Of a DNA stretch of 8,921 nt, positions 1-6,549 are shown piece by piece. The first letter of the stretch is position 1. Every line of letters begins with the position of its first letter. The stretch covers positions 1 to 8,921 of the forward strand of contig CALZIH010000116.1 of NCBI GenBank assembly GCA_945787305.1, in the 5' to 3' direction. Made by a program: the position numbers and the translations under genes. The notes under the pieces were generated by a model. That model did not search any database and was not told the origin of the DNA. It saw nothing but the letters and a program-made list of their open reading frames with translations. Source of the DNA: an uncultured Desulfobulbaceae bacterium (GTDB taxonomy: Bacteria > Desulfobacterota > Desulfobulbia > Desulfobulbales > Desulfobulbaceae).

Positions 1-43
1 GCTCTTTAACGATTTCAATTAGCAGGTCATAGGTTTCTTTCAT
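1..43 (-). CDS. Possible 5' end of a minus-strand gene cut by the window edge
   Basis: An ATG at 43 reading leftward opens a frame of 14 codons (MKETYDLLIEIVKE) that continues off the edge. The peptide has the charge and hydrophobic spacing of an amphipathic helix, as at many real N-termini. The gene would lie downstream of and co-directional with the tRNA. There is no clear ribosome binding site before the ATG, and the piece is too short to name a family. The call rests on an open frame and plausible composition only. Confidence 0.35.
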   Translation of the reverse strand, partial: MKETYDLLIEIVKE

Positions 44-98
44 TATGTAGAAAACAACAGGTGGGGTATGTGGTGGGGGATTCTTTTTCTGTTAGAAG

Positions 99-134
99 AT
101 TTCAATATTGTTTTACCATATAACTTATTGAAAT
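99..134 (-). repeat. AT-rich inverted repeat just 3' of the tRNA
   Basis: Perfect 9-bp arms ATTTCAATA (99-107) and TATTGAAAT (126-134) flank an 18-nt loop. Three more pairs (GTT with AAC) are possible inside the loop. The repeat ends 3 nt from the CCA end of the tRNA, so in the tRNA transcript it would form a 3' trailer hairpin. It has no GC-rich stem and no U-tract on the far side, so it is not a standard intrinsic terminator. It could be a processing or weak termination structure. Confidence 0.35.
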
Positions 135-137
135 TAT

Positions 138-214
138 TGGTGGGCGAGGCGGGATTCGAACCCGCGACCTTCGGCTTCGGAGGCCGACACTCTATCCAGC
201 TGAGCTACCCGCCC
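138..214 (-). tRNA. tRNA-Arg, anticodon CCG
   Basis: A full 77-nt cloverleaf reads on the minus strand. The acceptor stem GGGCGGG pairs with CTCGCCC through one G-U pair. The D stem is GCTC/GAGT with GG in its loop. The anticodon stem TCGGC/GCCGA encloses CTCCGAA, giving anticodon CCG, which reads Arg codon CGG. The variable loop is 5 nt, the T arm carries the canonical TTCGAAT loop, and the CCA end is encoded. No base is missing from the fold. Antisense reading of this tRNA gives a familiar spurious peptide (GFEPAT and onward), which should not be annotated as protein. Confidence 0.97.
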
Positions 215-246
215 ACACGCGGGGATTGTCCTGAAAAGGATGGGCC

Positions 247-275
247 AACTTACTCGGACGGCTCCTTTTTTTCAA
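247..275 (-). promoter_or_regulatory. Candidate sigma70 promoter for the tRNA
   Basis: On the minus strand a TTGAAA -35 (275-270), a 17-nt spacer and a TAAGTT -10 (252-247) would start transcription near 240, about 26 nt before the tRNA 5' end. The -35 is good and the -10 is weak. Position relative to the tRNA is the main support. Confidence 0.3.
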
Positions 276-480
276 GAGGTGTTTGATAGAAAAATCTACT
301 GCTGGCACTTAGTTCCGGGGTGCTTGTGTTTTTACAACCATGCCAAGACGTTCGGATATCGGTCTTTAATCGTTTCCCCTTTGCTGCCCTTATCGGTTTT
401 TCAAAAGAAGCGAATTTCAGCTCTAAATACATGCCCTAGTTTCCACAGAGTTTCAACAAAGTGGCTACTGCCTCCGTAAG

Positions 481-526
481 TTCAGACCAGGAGTTATGTT
501 AAGCTCAACATAACAGGAGGTCTGAA
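481..526. repeat. 46-bp nested palindrome with matching internal loops
   Basis: Outer arms TTCAGACC (481-488) and GGTCTGAA (519-526) are perfect complements. Inner arms GTTATGTT (493-500) and AACATAAC (507-514) are also perfect. Between outer and inner arms both sides carry the same tetramer AGGA (489-492 and 515-518), giving a symmetric internal loop. The apical loop is AAGCTC. No T-tract follows on either strand, so it is a poor terminator. Possible roles are an operator, a mobile-element end, a REP-like element or an RNA structure. I cannot choose among them. Confidence 0.7.
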
Positions 527-647
527 TTTGTGTAGTATGCAGGGGTGTAGCGCCGGAAAGGCGATTCAGGTTTTCCACCGTCCTTCGCCTAAAAAATTCT
601 GTGTTACTCCTCTATATACGGGTCTTTCTTTTCAAACGCTTCCGGTT

Positions 648-1136
648 TCAGGGTGAATTCCCCGTGTCTGTTATATATCTGTTATATACAGGATAGCCGG
701 CAACAACCCATCCCTTAAAGGCATCGTAAATGTTTGTCACATTCGTGTAGCCCATCTCAAGAAGTCTCTGGGTGACAAAAGCTGAACGGGCACCGGTTCT
801 GCAATAAACGTATATTTTGGCATCGGTGTTCTGAAGTTTCTTAGGCGCTACCCATTCGATAAGACCTCGGCTAATATGCATTGCCCCGGGAAGGTGAGCA
901 GCCTTGTACTCATCCTCAGTGCGAACGTCCACCAGGATGAATTTTTCCCCGCCGTCCATGATCTTTTTAAATTCTACGGCAGTTACATGGGGCTGGCTTT
1001 CTTTGATCGGTTTCCAGAGGTTCTCAACATTTTTCTTAACCTGGTCGATTGAAGGTCCAGCTATTGCTGAGAGAGGAGCTGAAAAACACATCAAGACAAA
1101 GAGTAAAGCTGTCAGTAGTGAAATTGTTCTTTTCAT
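648..1136 (-). CDS. Exported single-domain rhodanese-like protein
   Basis: This 162-aa protein has a classic Sec signal peptide: KR near the N-terminus, a hydrophobic core over about residues 5-24, and a likely signal peptidase I cut after SAIA (about residue 26). The mature part is one rhodanese domain. It has the LVDVR(T)xxEY strand near 68-77, the HLPGAMHI segment at 81-88 and the active-site loop CRTGAR (C112 to R117), matching CxxGxR. The catalytic cysteine is present, so it could carry persulfide sulfur or act in periplasmic thiol chemistry. The donor and acceptor are unknown. GAGGAA lies just upstream of the ATG. The gene stands alone, with its own promoter upstream. I infer a periplasmic location. 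The domain assignment is firm but the physiological role is open. Confidence 0.93.
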   Translation of the reverse strand: MKRTISLLTALLFVLMCFSAPLSAIAGPSIDQVKKNVENLWKPIKESQPHVTAVEFKKIMDGGEKFILVDVRTEDEYKAAHLPGAMHISRGLIEWVAPKKLQNTDAKIYVYCRTGARSAFVTQRLLEMGYTNVTNIYDAFKGWVVAGYPVYNRYITDTGNSP

Positions 1137-1226
1137 GAGTTCCTCGTTTGGTTGAGTGATAACGAGAAGTTGCGTATCCTCGTCTATTGGTGCCCCATAA
1201 CAAGAGGTGTCACGCTGTATGTAGTT

Positions 1227-1255
1227 AAGGTAGGATTCGCGAGCACTGTTGTCAA
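1227..1255 (-). promoter_or_regulatory. Sigma70-like promoter of the rhodanese gene
   Basis: On the minus strand a perfect TTGACA -35 (1255-1250), a 17-nt spacer and TACCTT (1232-1227) would start transcription near 1220. That leaves a leader of about 84 nt before the ATG at 1136. The -10 matches the consensus at only three of six positions, so an activator may be needed. Confidence 0.45.
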
Positions 1256-1276
1256 ACTGTTAAATTGACTTGTCAA
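1251..1276. promoter_or_regulatory. Clustered TTGAC/GTCAA half-sites, possible operator
   Basis: Three 5-bp half-sites occur within 26 bp: GTCAA (1251-1255), TTGAC (1265-1269) and GTCAA (1272-1276). The last two form an inverted repeat with a 2-bp spacer, and the first overlaps the -35 of the rhodanese promoter. A dimeric regulator binding here would overlap or abut RNA polymerase. I recognise no specific regulator family. Confidence 0.3.
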
Positions 1277-1280
1277 AATA

Positions 1281-1305
1281 GAAAAAATGAAAGCCGGATA
1301 TCGGC
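1281..1305 (-). terminator. Possible terminator of the folC-HNH unit
   Basis: Reading the minus strand, a GC-only stem GCCG/CGGC (1305-1293) with a 5-nt loop is followed by TTTCATTTTTT. It lies about 100 nt after the HNH stop codon and before the rhodanese promoter. That is the right place to separate the two transcription units. The stem is only 4 bp, so termination may be partial. Confidence 0.4.
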
Positions 1306-1401
1306 AATAAGAATTTGCAATATACTAGGTTTTGATTTGATATCAGGGGGCAGTAAATATTCGTATGATAAGGTAGGGCATTGAGCATTCAGCAGGCTGG
1401 T

Positions 1402-1716
1402 TTATGGTGTTTTTTTCTCGTCCAAGTGGTTCATGTACTCATCCCATTCCACAGAGAGCGCATTTTTCTTTTTGTTGTTACATTCCTTGCAGCAGGGCAC
1501 CAGGTTGTCTTTGGTGCTGCGGCCGCCACGGGACAGGGGAATGATATGATCCATGGTCAGGTTCTTGAATCCGACGTTCTCGCTACAATAATAGCAGGTG
1601 CCGGAGCTGGTTTTCTGCTGCCACCAGCGTGTTTTGCGCAGGGCACGTGCCTTGCTGCGTTCTACCTTGATAAATTTTTCATCCGGACCGTCAAGGGAAA
1701 AGAAATTGTCTTGCAT
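1402..1716 (-). CDS. Small HNH endonuclease
   Basis: This 104-aa protein contains a single complete HNH domain. CYYC (41-44) and CKEC (76-79) form the usual structural zinc site. The catalytic segment DHIIPLSRGG (56-65) supplies the general-base histidine H57. NLVPCCKECNNKK (71-83) completes the beta-beta-alpha-metal fold with the later asparagines. It predicts a metal-dependent nuclease acting on double-stranded or nicked DNA. The N-terminal 35 residues are basic. No extra targeting domain, signal peptide or partner methylase is seen, so it is not evidently a restriction enzyme. It starts 5 bp after the folC stop, with GGGAGAG upstream of the ATG inside the folC end, so translation is probably coupled. 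Stand-alone HNH proteins of this size are common and their biology is poorly known. Confidence 0.9.
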   Translation of the reverse strand: MQDNFFSLDGPDEKFIKVERSKARALRKTRWWQQKTSSGTCYYCSENVGFKNLTMDHIIPLSRGGRSTKDNLVPCCKECNNKKKNALSVEWDEYMNHLDEKKTP

Positions 1717-1721
1717 AACGT

Positions 1722-3044
1722 TTATACCAGCTCTCCCAGCAGGATCTTTCTCGCCCTGCCAACGAGGTACAGCGATCCGGCTATACAGATGAGATCGTTT
1801 TTTGCGGCACCCTCAATGGCCAGTTCCAAAGCCGCTTCGACATTGACTACGGCTTGCCCTTTGTTGTGCATTGATGCGGGTAGGGTGTTCAGCAGATCCT
1901 CCGGCATGGCAGAGCGTTCCGATTCAGGCCGGGTAAAAAAGATATGGTCGGCTAGTGGTACGATTTCTTGTAAGGTCGCCGCAATATCCTTATCCGACAT
2001 GGCTCCCCAGACCAGAAACAGGCGATCGTACGTAAACTCGTTCTCCAATGCCAGGCGAAGAGCCTCGACACCCGCCGGATTATGGGCCCCATCCAGAAGA
2101 AAATGGCGGGAATCTGCGGTTGCCGATCGTTCGGTGCATACCTCATGATCGTTCAGCCAGAACTCTTCCAGCCTTCCGGGCCAGCGGGTTTGGGAAAGCC
2201 CGATCCTTATTTGCTGCTCTGTTACTTGAAAATCATGGGGTCCTAAACATTCAATGACTGTCAAGGCAAGGCTTGCATTGGCCACCTGATAACCGCCTTT
2301 CATGGATAGGGGAAGTCCGGTCAGCTGCTGTTTCTCAAGCCCTCTGTGGTTCCATGTGCCGTCTTCGCATCTTTCCCCGAAAAAATCACGACCCAGCAAG
2401 TGAAGTGGACTGCCTATTTCACTGCAGCGCCCGGCAACAACCTCGAGGGAGGTCTCGTTTTTTACTCCTGAGACAACTGGAGTGCCTGGTTTTATTATGC
2501 CTGCTTTTTCGCCGGCAACTTCTTTCAGGGTGTTACCCAGGTATTGTTCATGGTCCATGCTGACATTGGTGATCACTGAAACCAGCGGTTTTATGACATT
2601 GGTGGCATCGAGCCGTCCCCCCATGCCGACTTCCAACAGGGCCAGGTCGACGTTTTGTCTGGAAAACCAGAGCAGGGCCAAGGTGGTGGTGAACTCAAAA
2701 TATGTGATCTGTTCTTTGCCGAGCACCCGGGTGATTTCTGTGGCCAGTTCGGCGAAATCCTCTTCGCTTATGAAGCTGTTGCCGATCCGAAAACGTTCCC
2801 GTACCGAGCTGAGATGAGGAGAGGTATACAGGCCGACCTTGTAGCCGGCTGCAGTCAAAATGGAGAGCAGGGTCGCTCCTACCGAGCCTTTGCCATTGGT
2901 TCCGCCAATGTGGACACTAGGCAGGTTGTGCTGCGGATTGTCGAGTCTGGCCAAGAATTTTTCCATGGCATCAAGGCCGAGCTTGATTTTGAAAAATTGC
3001 AGATTATCGAGAAAATCCCAGGCCTGTTGGTAGTCCATTTTCAT
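1722..3044 (-). CDS. folC: Bifunctional folylpolyglutamate synthase/dihydrofolate synthase
   Basis: This 440-aa protein is full length for FolC. The enzyme uses ATP to add glutamate to dihydropteroate and to reduced folates in the cytoplasm. Visible family signatures in order are the P-loop GTNGKGS (48-54), the segment EVGMGGRLDATN (138-149), SMDHEQYLG (162-170), EKAGIIKPG (179-187) near the active-site lysine, TRWPGRLEE (286-294), and DGAHNP (318-323) in the C-terminal glutamate-ligase domain. The ATG at 3044 gives MKMDYQQA, the usual FolC start region, although no strong ribosome binding site precedes it. It follows the helicase by 65 bp on the same strand and is nearly contiguous with the HNH gene downstream. 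The accD neighbour common in proteobacteria is absent here. Confidence 0.97.
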   Translation of the reverse strand: MKMDYQQAWDFLDNLQFFKIKLGLDAMEKFLARLDNPQHNLPSVHIGGTNGKGSVGATLLSILTAAGYKVGLYTSPHLSSVRERFRIGNSFISEEDFAELATEITRVLGKEQITYFEFTTTLALLWFSRQNVDLALLEVGMGGRLDATNVIKPLVSVITNVSMDHEQYLGNTLKEVAGEKAGIIKPGTPVVSGVKNETSLEVVAGRCSEIGSPLHLLGRDFFGERCEDGTWNHRGLEKQQLTGLPLSMKGGYQVANASLALTVIECLGPHDFQVTEQQIRIGLSQTRWPGRLEEFWLNDHEVCTERSATADSRHFLLDGAHNPAGVEALRLALENEFTYDRLFLVWGAMSDKDIAATLQEIVPLADHIFFTRPESERSAMPEDLLNTLPASMHNKGQAVVNVEAALELAIEGAAKNDLICIAGSLYLVGRARKILLGELV

Positions 3045-3109
3045 CGTAAAGGTTTCAGGATTGAATTTTTCAGGCTATATCGGTTGTCGGCGGAGGACTC
3101 GAGCGGTAA

Positions 3110-5317
3110 TTACGAGATGAGCTCGAGTTTGGCGTAATCAAGGTGAAGGATCTTGTCACCGTGCCGGTCAAAGGCGATTTCCAGTCGTCGCGGGCCGGGA
3201 ATGCTTTTGACTTTACCGGGACCGAACAGGGGATGCTGTACCAACATACCGGGGCTGTATTCAACCCGGGCAGAGAGGGTTTTCTTGCTGGTTCTGGTCG
3301 GCTCCGGCAGGCCAAAACCGCTTGATGCCGAATAGGAGCGGCTGGCTTGTGGAGCTTGGCTTTCCTGGTGATACAGCCCGGGATTGATTTCTCTGAGAAA
3401 AGGCGACATGACCGCATGGCGTAATTTCCGATCCGGGGTCATCAGCTGGCGCGGGTAGGTAAGAAAGAGTTGTTTCTTGGCCCGGGTAGCGGCGACATAC
3501 AACAGGCGCCGTTCTTCTTCCCATTGTTCACCGGGTACGGCATTCTGGTGCGGAAAACGCCCTTCGGCAAGACCGATAACAAAAACCGCGTCCCATTCCA
3601 GACCTTTGGCCGAATGGATGGTGGAAAGGATGAGCCGGCCCTCTTCAGGGGTGGTGTTTTGTTCGGCAGCGCCGGATTCAGGTGGGTCAAGGGCCGTATC
3701 GTCGACAAAGGACTGCAAGTCGCCATAACCGCCGATTAACGCCCTGATGTGTTCAAGTTCCTTGCTCCGTTTAGGATAGTCGTCGTGGTATATTTTTTCA
3801 AATATCGGTTGGTAGTACTCCATGATCAGGTCAAACTGCCCGCCGGGGGTCAGGTTGGAATCTTGCAGTCGCTGTAGCAGTTCAAGCAGTTGTGTAAACC
3901 CTTGTTTCCAACTTGGGGCTGGTTTGTAGGTTGCCAGAGCCTTGGCCGGATTATCGTTTTCACTGATTGTGGAAAGGATTTTCTGGGCGGTTTTCGGTCC
4001 CACCTTATCAAGTTGCAGGAGAATCCGGTTCCAGGAAAGGTTGTCCCATGGGTTGACCTGGATGCGCAGAAAAGAGAGTGCATCCTTGATGTGGGCGGAT
4101 TCGGTCAGCTTCAGACCGCCTCGTTTTTCAAATTCCAGATACCGACTGGTCAGCTCCATTTCAAGTTTATAGGAATGAAATCCGGAACGGAACAGGACGG
4201 CGATTTCATTTTTCGGCGTTCCCTCTTTGAGGAGTTTGTCGATGCTATCAACCACAAACCTGGCCTCTATTGCTTCACTGCCGCCGCTGAATACCTCCGG
4301 TCGGACTCCACCTTCAATCTCAGTAAAGAGGGATTTGGTGAATTTCTCTTCGGCCTGTTCGATAATGGAGTTGGTGAGGCTGAGGATGGGTTGGGTTGAA
4401 CGGTAGTTTTGTTCGAGCTTGATGACCTTGGTACCCGGGAATTGATTGGGAAAACGCATGATATTATAAAAATCTGCGCCCCGGAAACTATAGATCGACT
4501 GGGCATCGTCACCGACCACCATCACATTGTCGTGGTCACGGGCCAGCAGGCGGACGATTTCCGCCTGGATCAGGTTGGTATCCTGATATTCATCGACAAG
4601 AATATATTGAAAACGTCCGGAAATCTCGGCTCCGGCAGTATCTGATTCGGCCAGCAGCCGCTGCCAGTTGACCAGCAGATCATCATAATCCATAAGACCA
4701 TGATCCAACTTAAATTGGTTGTAATGGTCACGGATAGTGTGGAAATCGTCAACAAATTCGGAAAGGTGAATGTGGTTTTCAAATACAAGCTCTTCCAGAG
4801 GCCTGGCCTTGTTGATGGCACCGGACATCAGGTTCATGATGATCCGCTTTGAGGGAAACCGTTTACCGGCTCCGGCAAGACCAAGTGATGATTTAAGCAG
4901 GTTAATGATGCCCTCGGCATCGCCGCGATCAATGATGGTGAAGCCGGGAGGAAACCCGAGGTGGTGGCCATGCTGACGAAGCAGCATATTGGAGGTGGCG
5001 TGGAAGGTGCCGCCGATGACCCGCCTGCAGCTCTGGTCGGTTAATTGTGCCGCCCGATACAACATTTCCTGGGCCGCGCGCCGTGTAAAGGTAAGCAGCA
5101 TGATGGATTCCGGGGGCACACCCTGCTCTATGAGGTGGGCCATCCGGTAGACCAGGGTCCGGGTTTTACCGCTGCCGGCCCCGGCAATAACCAGGACTGG
5201 TCCGTTACCATGGGTAACCGCAGCATACTGGGCCTCATTAAGGGCATCACGGGAAACTTGCGATGCAGTCTGCCCGGAGTTACTCGAAAATATGTCGACG
5301 GGTTGATTCTTTTGCAT
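3110..5317 (-). CDS. UvrD/PcrA/Rep-type superfamily 1 DNA helicase
   Basis: This 735-aa protein has all core SF1A motifs: Q-motif region LNEAQYAAV (26-34), Walker A GAGSGKT (46-52), motif Ia LTFTRRAAQEM (75-85), Walker B VDEYQDTN (241-248), motif III GDDAQSIYSFRGA (269-281), motif IV QNYRST (303-308), motif V TIHSAKGLEWD (566-576) and motif VI LLYVAATRAKK (605-615). The C-terminal part (about 685-735, with VQHPLFGPGKV) resembles the small Tudor-like tail of UvrD/PcrA, which contacts partners such as RNA polymerase. It predicts an ATP-driven 3'-to-5' helicase for repair or replication restart. I cannot tell UvrD, PcrA and Rep apart by sight, so I give no symbol. The ATG at 5317 lies about 25 residues before the Q motif, as is usual. 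It may be co-transcribed with folC and HNH. Confidence 0.95.
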   Translation of the reverse strand: MQKNQPVDIFSSNSGQTASQVSRDALNEAQYAAVTHGNGPVLVIAGAGSGKTRTLVYRMAHLIEQGVPPESIMLLTFTRRAAQEMLYRAAQLTDQSCRRVIGGTFHATSNMLLRQHGHHLGFPPGFTIIDRGDAEGIINLLKSSLGLAGAGKRFPSKRIIMNLMSGAINKARPLEELVFENHIHLSEFVDDFHTIRDHYNQFKLDHGLMDYDDLLVNWQRLLAESDTAGAEISGRFQYILVDEYQDTNLIQAEIVRLLARDHDNVMVVGDDAQSIYSFRGADFYNIMRFPNQFPGTKVIKLEQNYRSTQPILSLTNSIIEQAEEKFTKSLFTEIEGGVRPEVFSGGSEAIEARFVVDSIDKLLKEGTPKNEIAVLFRSGFHSYKLEMELTSRYLEFEKRGGLKLTESAHIKDALSFLRIQVNPWDNLSWNRILLQLDKVGPKTAQKILSTISENDNPAKALATYKPAPSWKQGFTQLLELLQRLQDSNLTPGGQFDLIMEYYQPIFEKIYHDDYPKRSKELEHIRALIGGYGDLQSFVDDTALDPPESGAAEQNTTPEEGRLILSTIHSAKGLEWDAVFVIGLAEGRFPHQNAVPGEQWEEERRLLYVAATRAKKQLFLTYPRQLMTPDRKLRHAVMSPFLREINPGLYHQESQAPQASRSYSASSGFGLPEPTRTSKKTLSARVEYSPGMLVQHPLFGPGKVKSIPGPRRLEIAFDRHGDKILHLDYAKLELIS

Positions 5318-5358
5318 GCCGGCTTTCTACCATAGAGCGTTCAGAGTCGCAATGGATG

Positions 5359-5388
5359 TTGACAGAGACGGGAGCATTCAAGTAGAAT
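5359..5388 (+). promoter_or_regulatory. Strong sigma70-like promoter of the 5450 gene
   Basis: TTGACA (5359-5364), an 18-nt spacer and TAGAAT (5383-5388) match the consensus at 11 of 12 positions. Transcription would start near 5395, leaving a leader of about 55 nt. This is the best promoter in the window and it lies in the divergent gap beside the helicase start. Confidence 0.6.
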
Positions 5389-5449
5389 TACAGTTTTGGT
5401 CAAATTGAGGATAGTATTTTTACGTTGTATAACAAAATAGGTAAAGCCC

Positions 5450-5842
5450 ATGGATAATCTAACAACAACATTTGATGAACAGACCTTGGATGAACTTTTT
5501 CCCGCTGGCCGGGCCAATGATTTTTTTGAGGCCCTGTTTGGCGACGCCAGTGAAGGATCCTATGATATAAAATTGAATTTTTCCGGTTTCGATGCCGGGA
5601 CAAACAGCCTGCGTTTTTTTCTGGATTTACATGAACGACCCGGCTGTTGCCTGGCATGCAATCTGACCTATGGTCTGCCCGAGGTCTTTTCCCGCCATCC
5701 GGTGATCAATATTAAGGGGCTGGTTGCGGATATCGAGAAAAAACTGGACGGAAAGGCAAGCTGCAGCAACTGGAAATTAGGGACAACCGTACAGCAGTCA
5801 AAGAGTATTCACTCCATTCCATTACACATTGAATTGGCCTGA
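5450..5842 (+). CDS. Conserved protein of unknown function with a CCxxC motif
   Basis: This 130-aa protein has no signal peptide or membrane segment. Its centre reads ERPGCCLACNLTYGLP (62-77), with C66, C67 and C70 giving a CxxC that could bind metal or do redox chemistry. FSRHPVINIKGLV (80-92) follows, then a basic and acidic helix and a fourth cysteine at 105. The N-terminal block ANDFFEALFGDA (22-33) also looks like a conserved signature. From memory, similar proteins of about 130 aa occur in Geobacter and other deltaproteobacteria, some with the meaningless inherited name 'pancreas/duodenum homeobox protein 1'. That homeobox label should not be copied. The ATG at 5450 has a weak AGGTAAAG site and sits behind the TTGACA/TAGAAT promoter. 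It is followed within a few bases by the methyltransferase, suggesting an operon. No function can be assigned. Confidence 0.85.
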   Translation: MDNLTTTFDEQTLDELFPAGRANDFFEALFGDASEGSYDIKLNFSGFDAGTNSLRFFLDLHERPGCCLACNLTYGLPEVFSRHPVINIKGLVADIEKKLDGKASCSNWKLGTTVQQSKSIHSIPLHIELA

Positions 5843-5844
5843 CA

Positions 5845-6447
5845 TTGTCCGAACAGTTAAGTTGGGATGAGCGTTATATACGAGATGAGCTTCCCTGGGA
5901 TACCGGGTGCCCCGACACCTATCTCGTCCGTACTGTCTCGCGCTGGCCGATGTGCCGGGGAGCCGTACTGGATATAGGTTGCGGAACCGGCACCAACAGC
6001 ATCTGGTTGGCCGGTCAGGGGTGAGATGTCACCGGGATTGATGTATCCAGGGAAGCGGTTGCCATTGCGAAAAGACGGGCGGAAGAGGGGGGCGTTGCCT
6101 GTCGGTTTATATGCGACGATTTTTTGACTGTCGATATAGCGCCCGAGTCCCAACAGTTTATCTTTGACCGCGGGTGTTTCCATGCAATGCGGGAAGAGGC
6201 GCAGCGCCGGGCCTTTGTAAGTCGGGCTGCAGAATCGCTCTCAGCTGGAGGATTATGGCTGAGCATGATAGGAAATAGCGATGATCCTTTTCCGGATGAA
6301 GGGCCGCCAAAGCTCTCCGCCCTCCAGATTGCAACAGCTATGGAGCCCGCTTTTGAAATCCTTCACCTGGAGTCCTGCATGATTGAATCACGGCGGGGAA
6401 GACCGCCCAGGTTCTGGCAATGTCTTGCGAGGAAAAGGTCGGTTTAA
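5845..6447 (+). CDS. Class I SAM-dependent methyltransferase with in-frame UGA (possible selenoprotein or pseudogene)
   Basis: From the TTG at 5845, 2 nt after the upstream stop, the frame runs 200 codons, interrupted only by TGA at 6022-6024 (codon 60). Motif I is DIGCGTGTNS (43-52). The second-strand acidic residue is D66 in DVTGIDVS, and D91/D92 could contact adenine. FDRGCFH (107-113) and GGLWLSMIG (135-143) continue a normal Rossmann methyltransferase to the end. The UGA falls in WLAGQG-UGA-DVTG, where relatives have one ordinary residue. The 140 codons after it show no frameshift or second stop. Readings are selenocysteine insertion, a recent nonsense change (TGG to TGA is one transition), or a sequencing error. 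The substrate is unknown. No strong ribosome binding site precedes the TTG, so coupling to the upstream gene is likely. If UGA is read as stop, a downstream product lacking motif I could start at internal codons, but it would be inactive. Confidence 0.7.
6039..6067 (+). promoter_or_regulatory. Candidate bacterial SECIS hairpin after the UGA
   Basis: The 5' arm 6039-6048 (TGATGTATCC) pairs with the 3' arm 6057-6067 (GGTTGCCATTG) through nine pairs, three of them G-U, with one U-U mismatch and one bulged C at 6063. The 8-nt apical loop AGGGAAGC (6049-6056) has G at its second position, and begins 25 nt after the UGA. Bacterial SECIS elements have a G early in the loop at about this distance, and the E. 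coli fdhF loop also begins AGG. An alternative hairpin GGAT/ATCC (6035-6048) competes. Such structures also arise by chance in coding DNA. Confidence 0.3.
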
Positions 6448-6549
6448 TCCTTGCTGGGACGCCTTCGTTATCAGTGTTGTAAAAGCCTTTGCGCCGACGG
6501 TGGAAAAGTTATAACTCGTTGTGTTCCCGAACAGGTTGAGTGACGTTGT

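Larger units (their letters stand above)
215..647. other. Region of about 430 bp with no convincing gene
   Basis: This lies between the tRNA and the 3' end of the rhodanese gene. Open frames on both strands are short (at most 79 codons), lack ribosome binding sites and resemble no family I know. The region holds the possible tRNA promoter, the 46-bp palindrome at 481-526 and two mutually exclusive small hairpins at 551-589. In those, CGCC/GGCG (551-563) competes with GGCGA/TCGCC (560-589), because both use bases 560-563. I see no transposase remnant. Confidence 0.6.

Noticed and set aside
68..286. A 72-codon plus-strand frame containing GFEPATFGFGGRHS
   Set aside because: This is the well-known spurious peptide read antisense through a tRNA gene. 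The tRNA explains it fully.
240..479. A 79-codon plus-strand frame and a 60-codon minus-strand frame in the same stretch
   Set aside because: Neither has a ribosome binding site, a recognisable domain or conserved-looking composition.
481..526. Integron attC site for the palindrome
   Set aside because: The arms lack the RYYYAAC/GTTRRRY core sites in the required order, and no integron cassette or integrase is near.
481..589. CRISPR or riboswitch
   Set aside because: There is no series of spaced direct repeats and no known aptamer core. Only isolated hairpins are present.
528..656. A 42-codon frame from TTG at 528 with AGGAGG upstream
   Set aside because: The spacing is good, but the start is TTG, the peptide is unlike anything I know, and it runs into the convergent rhodanese 3' end. 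The AGGAGG is part of the palindrome. Kept only as a remark in the findings.
1381..2148. A 255-codon plus-strand frame opposite HNH and folC
   Set aside because: It is the antisense of two strongly supported genes and has no domain of its own.
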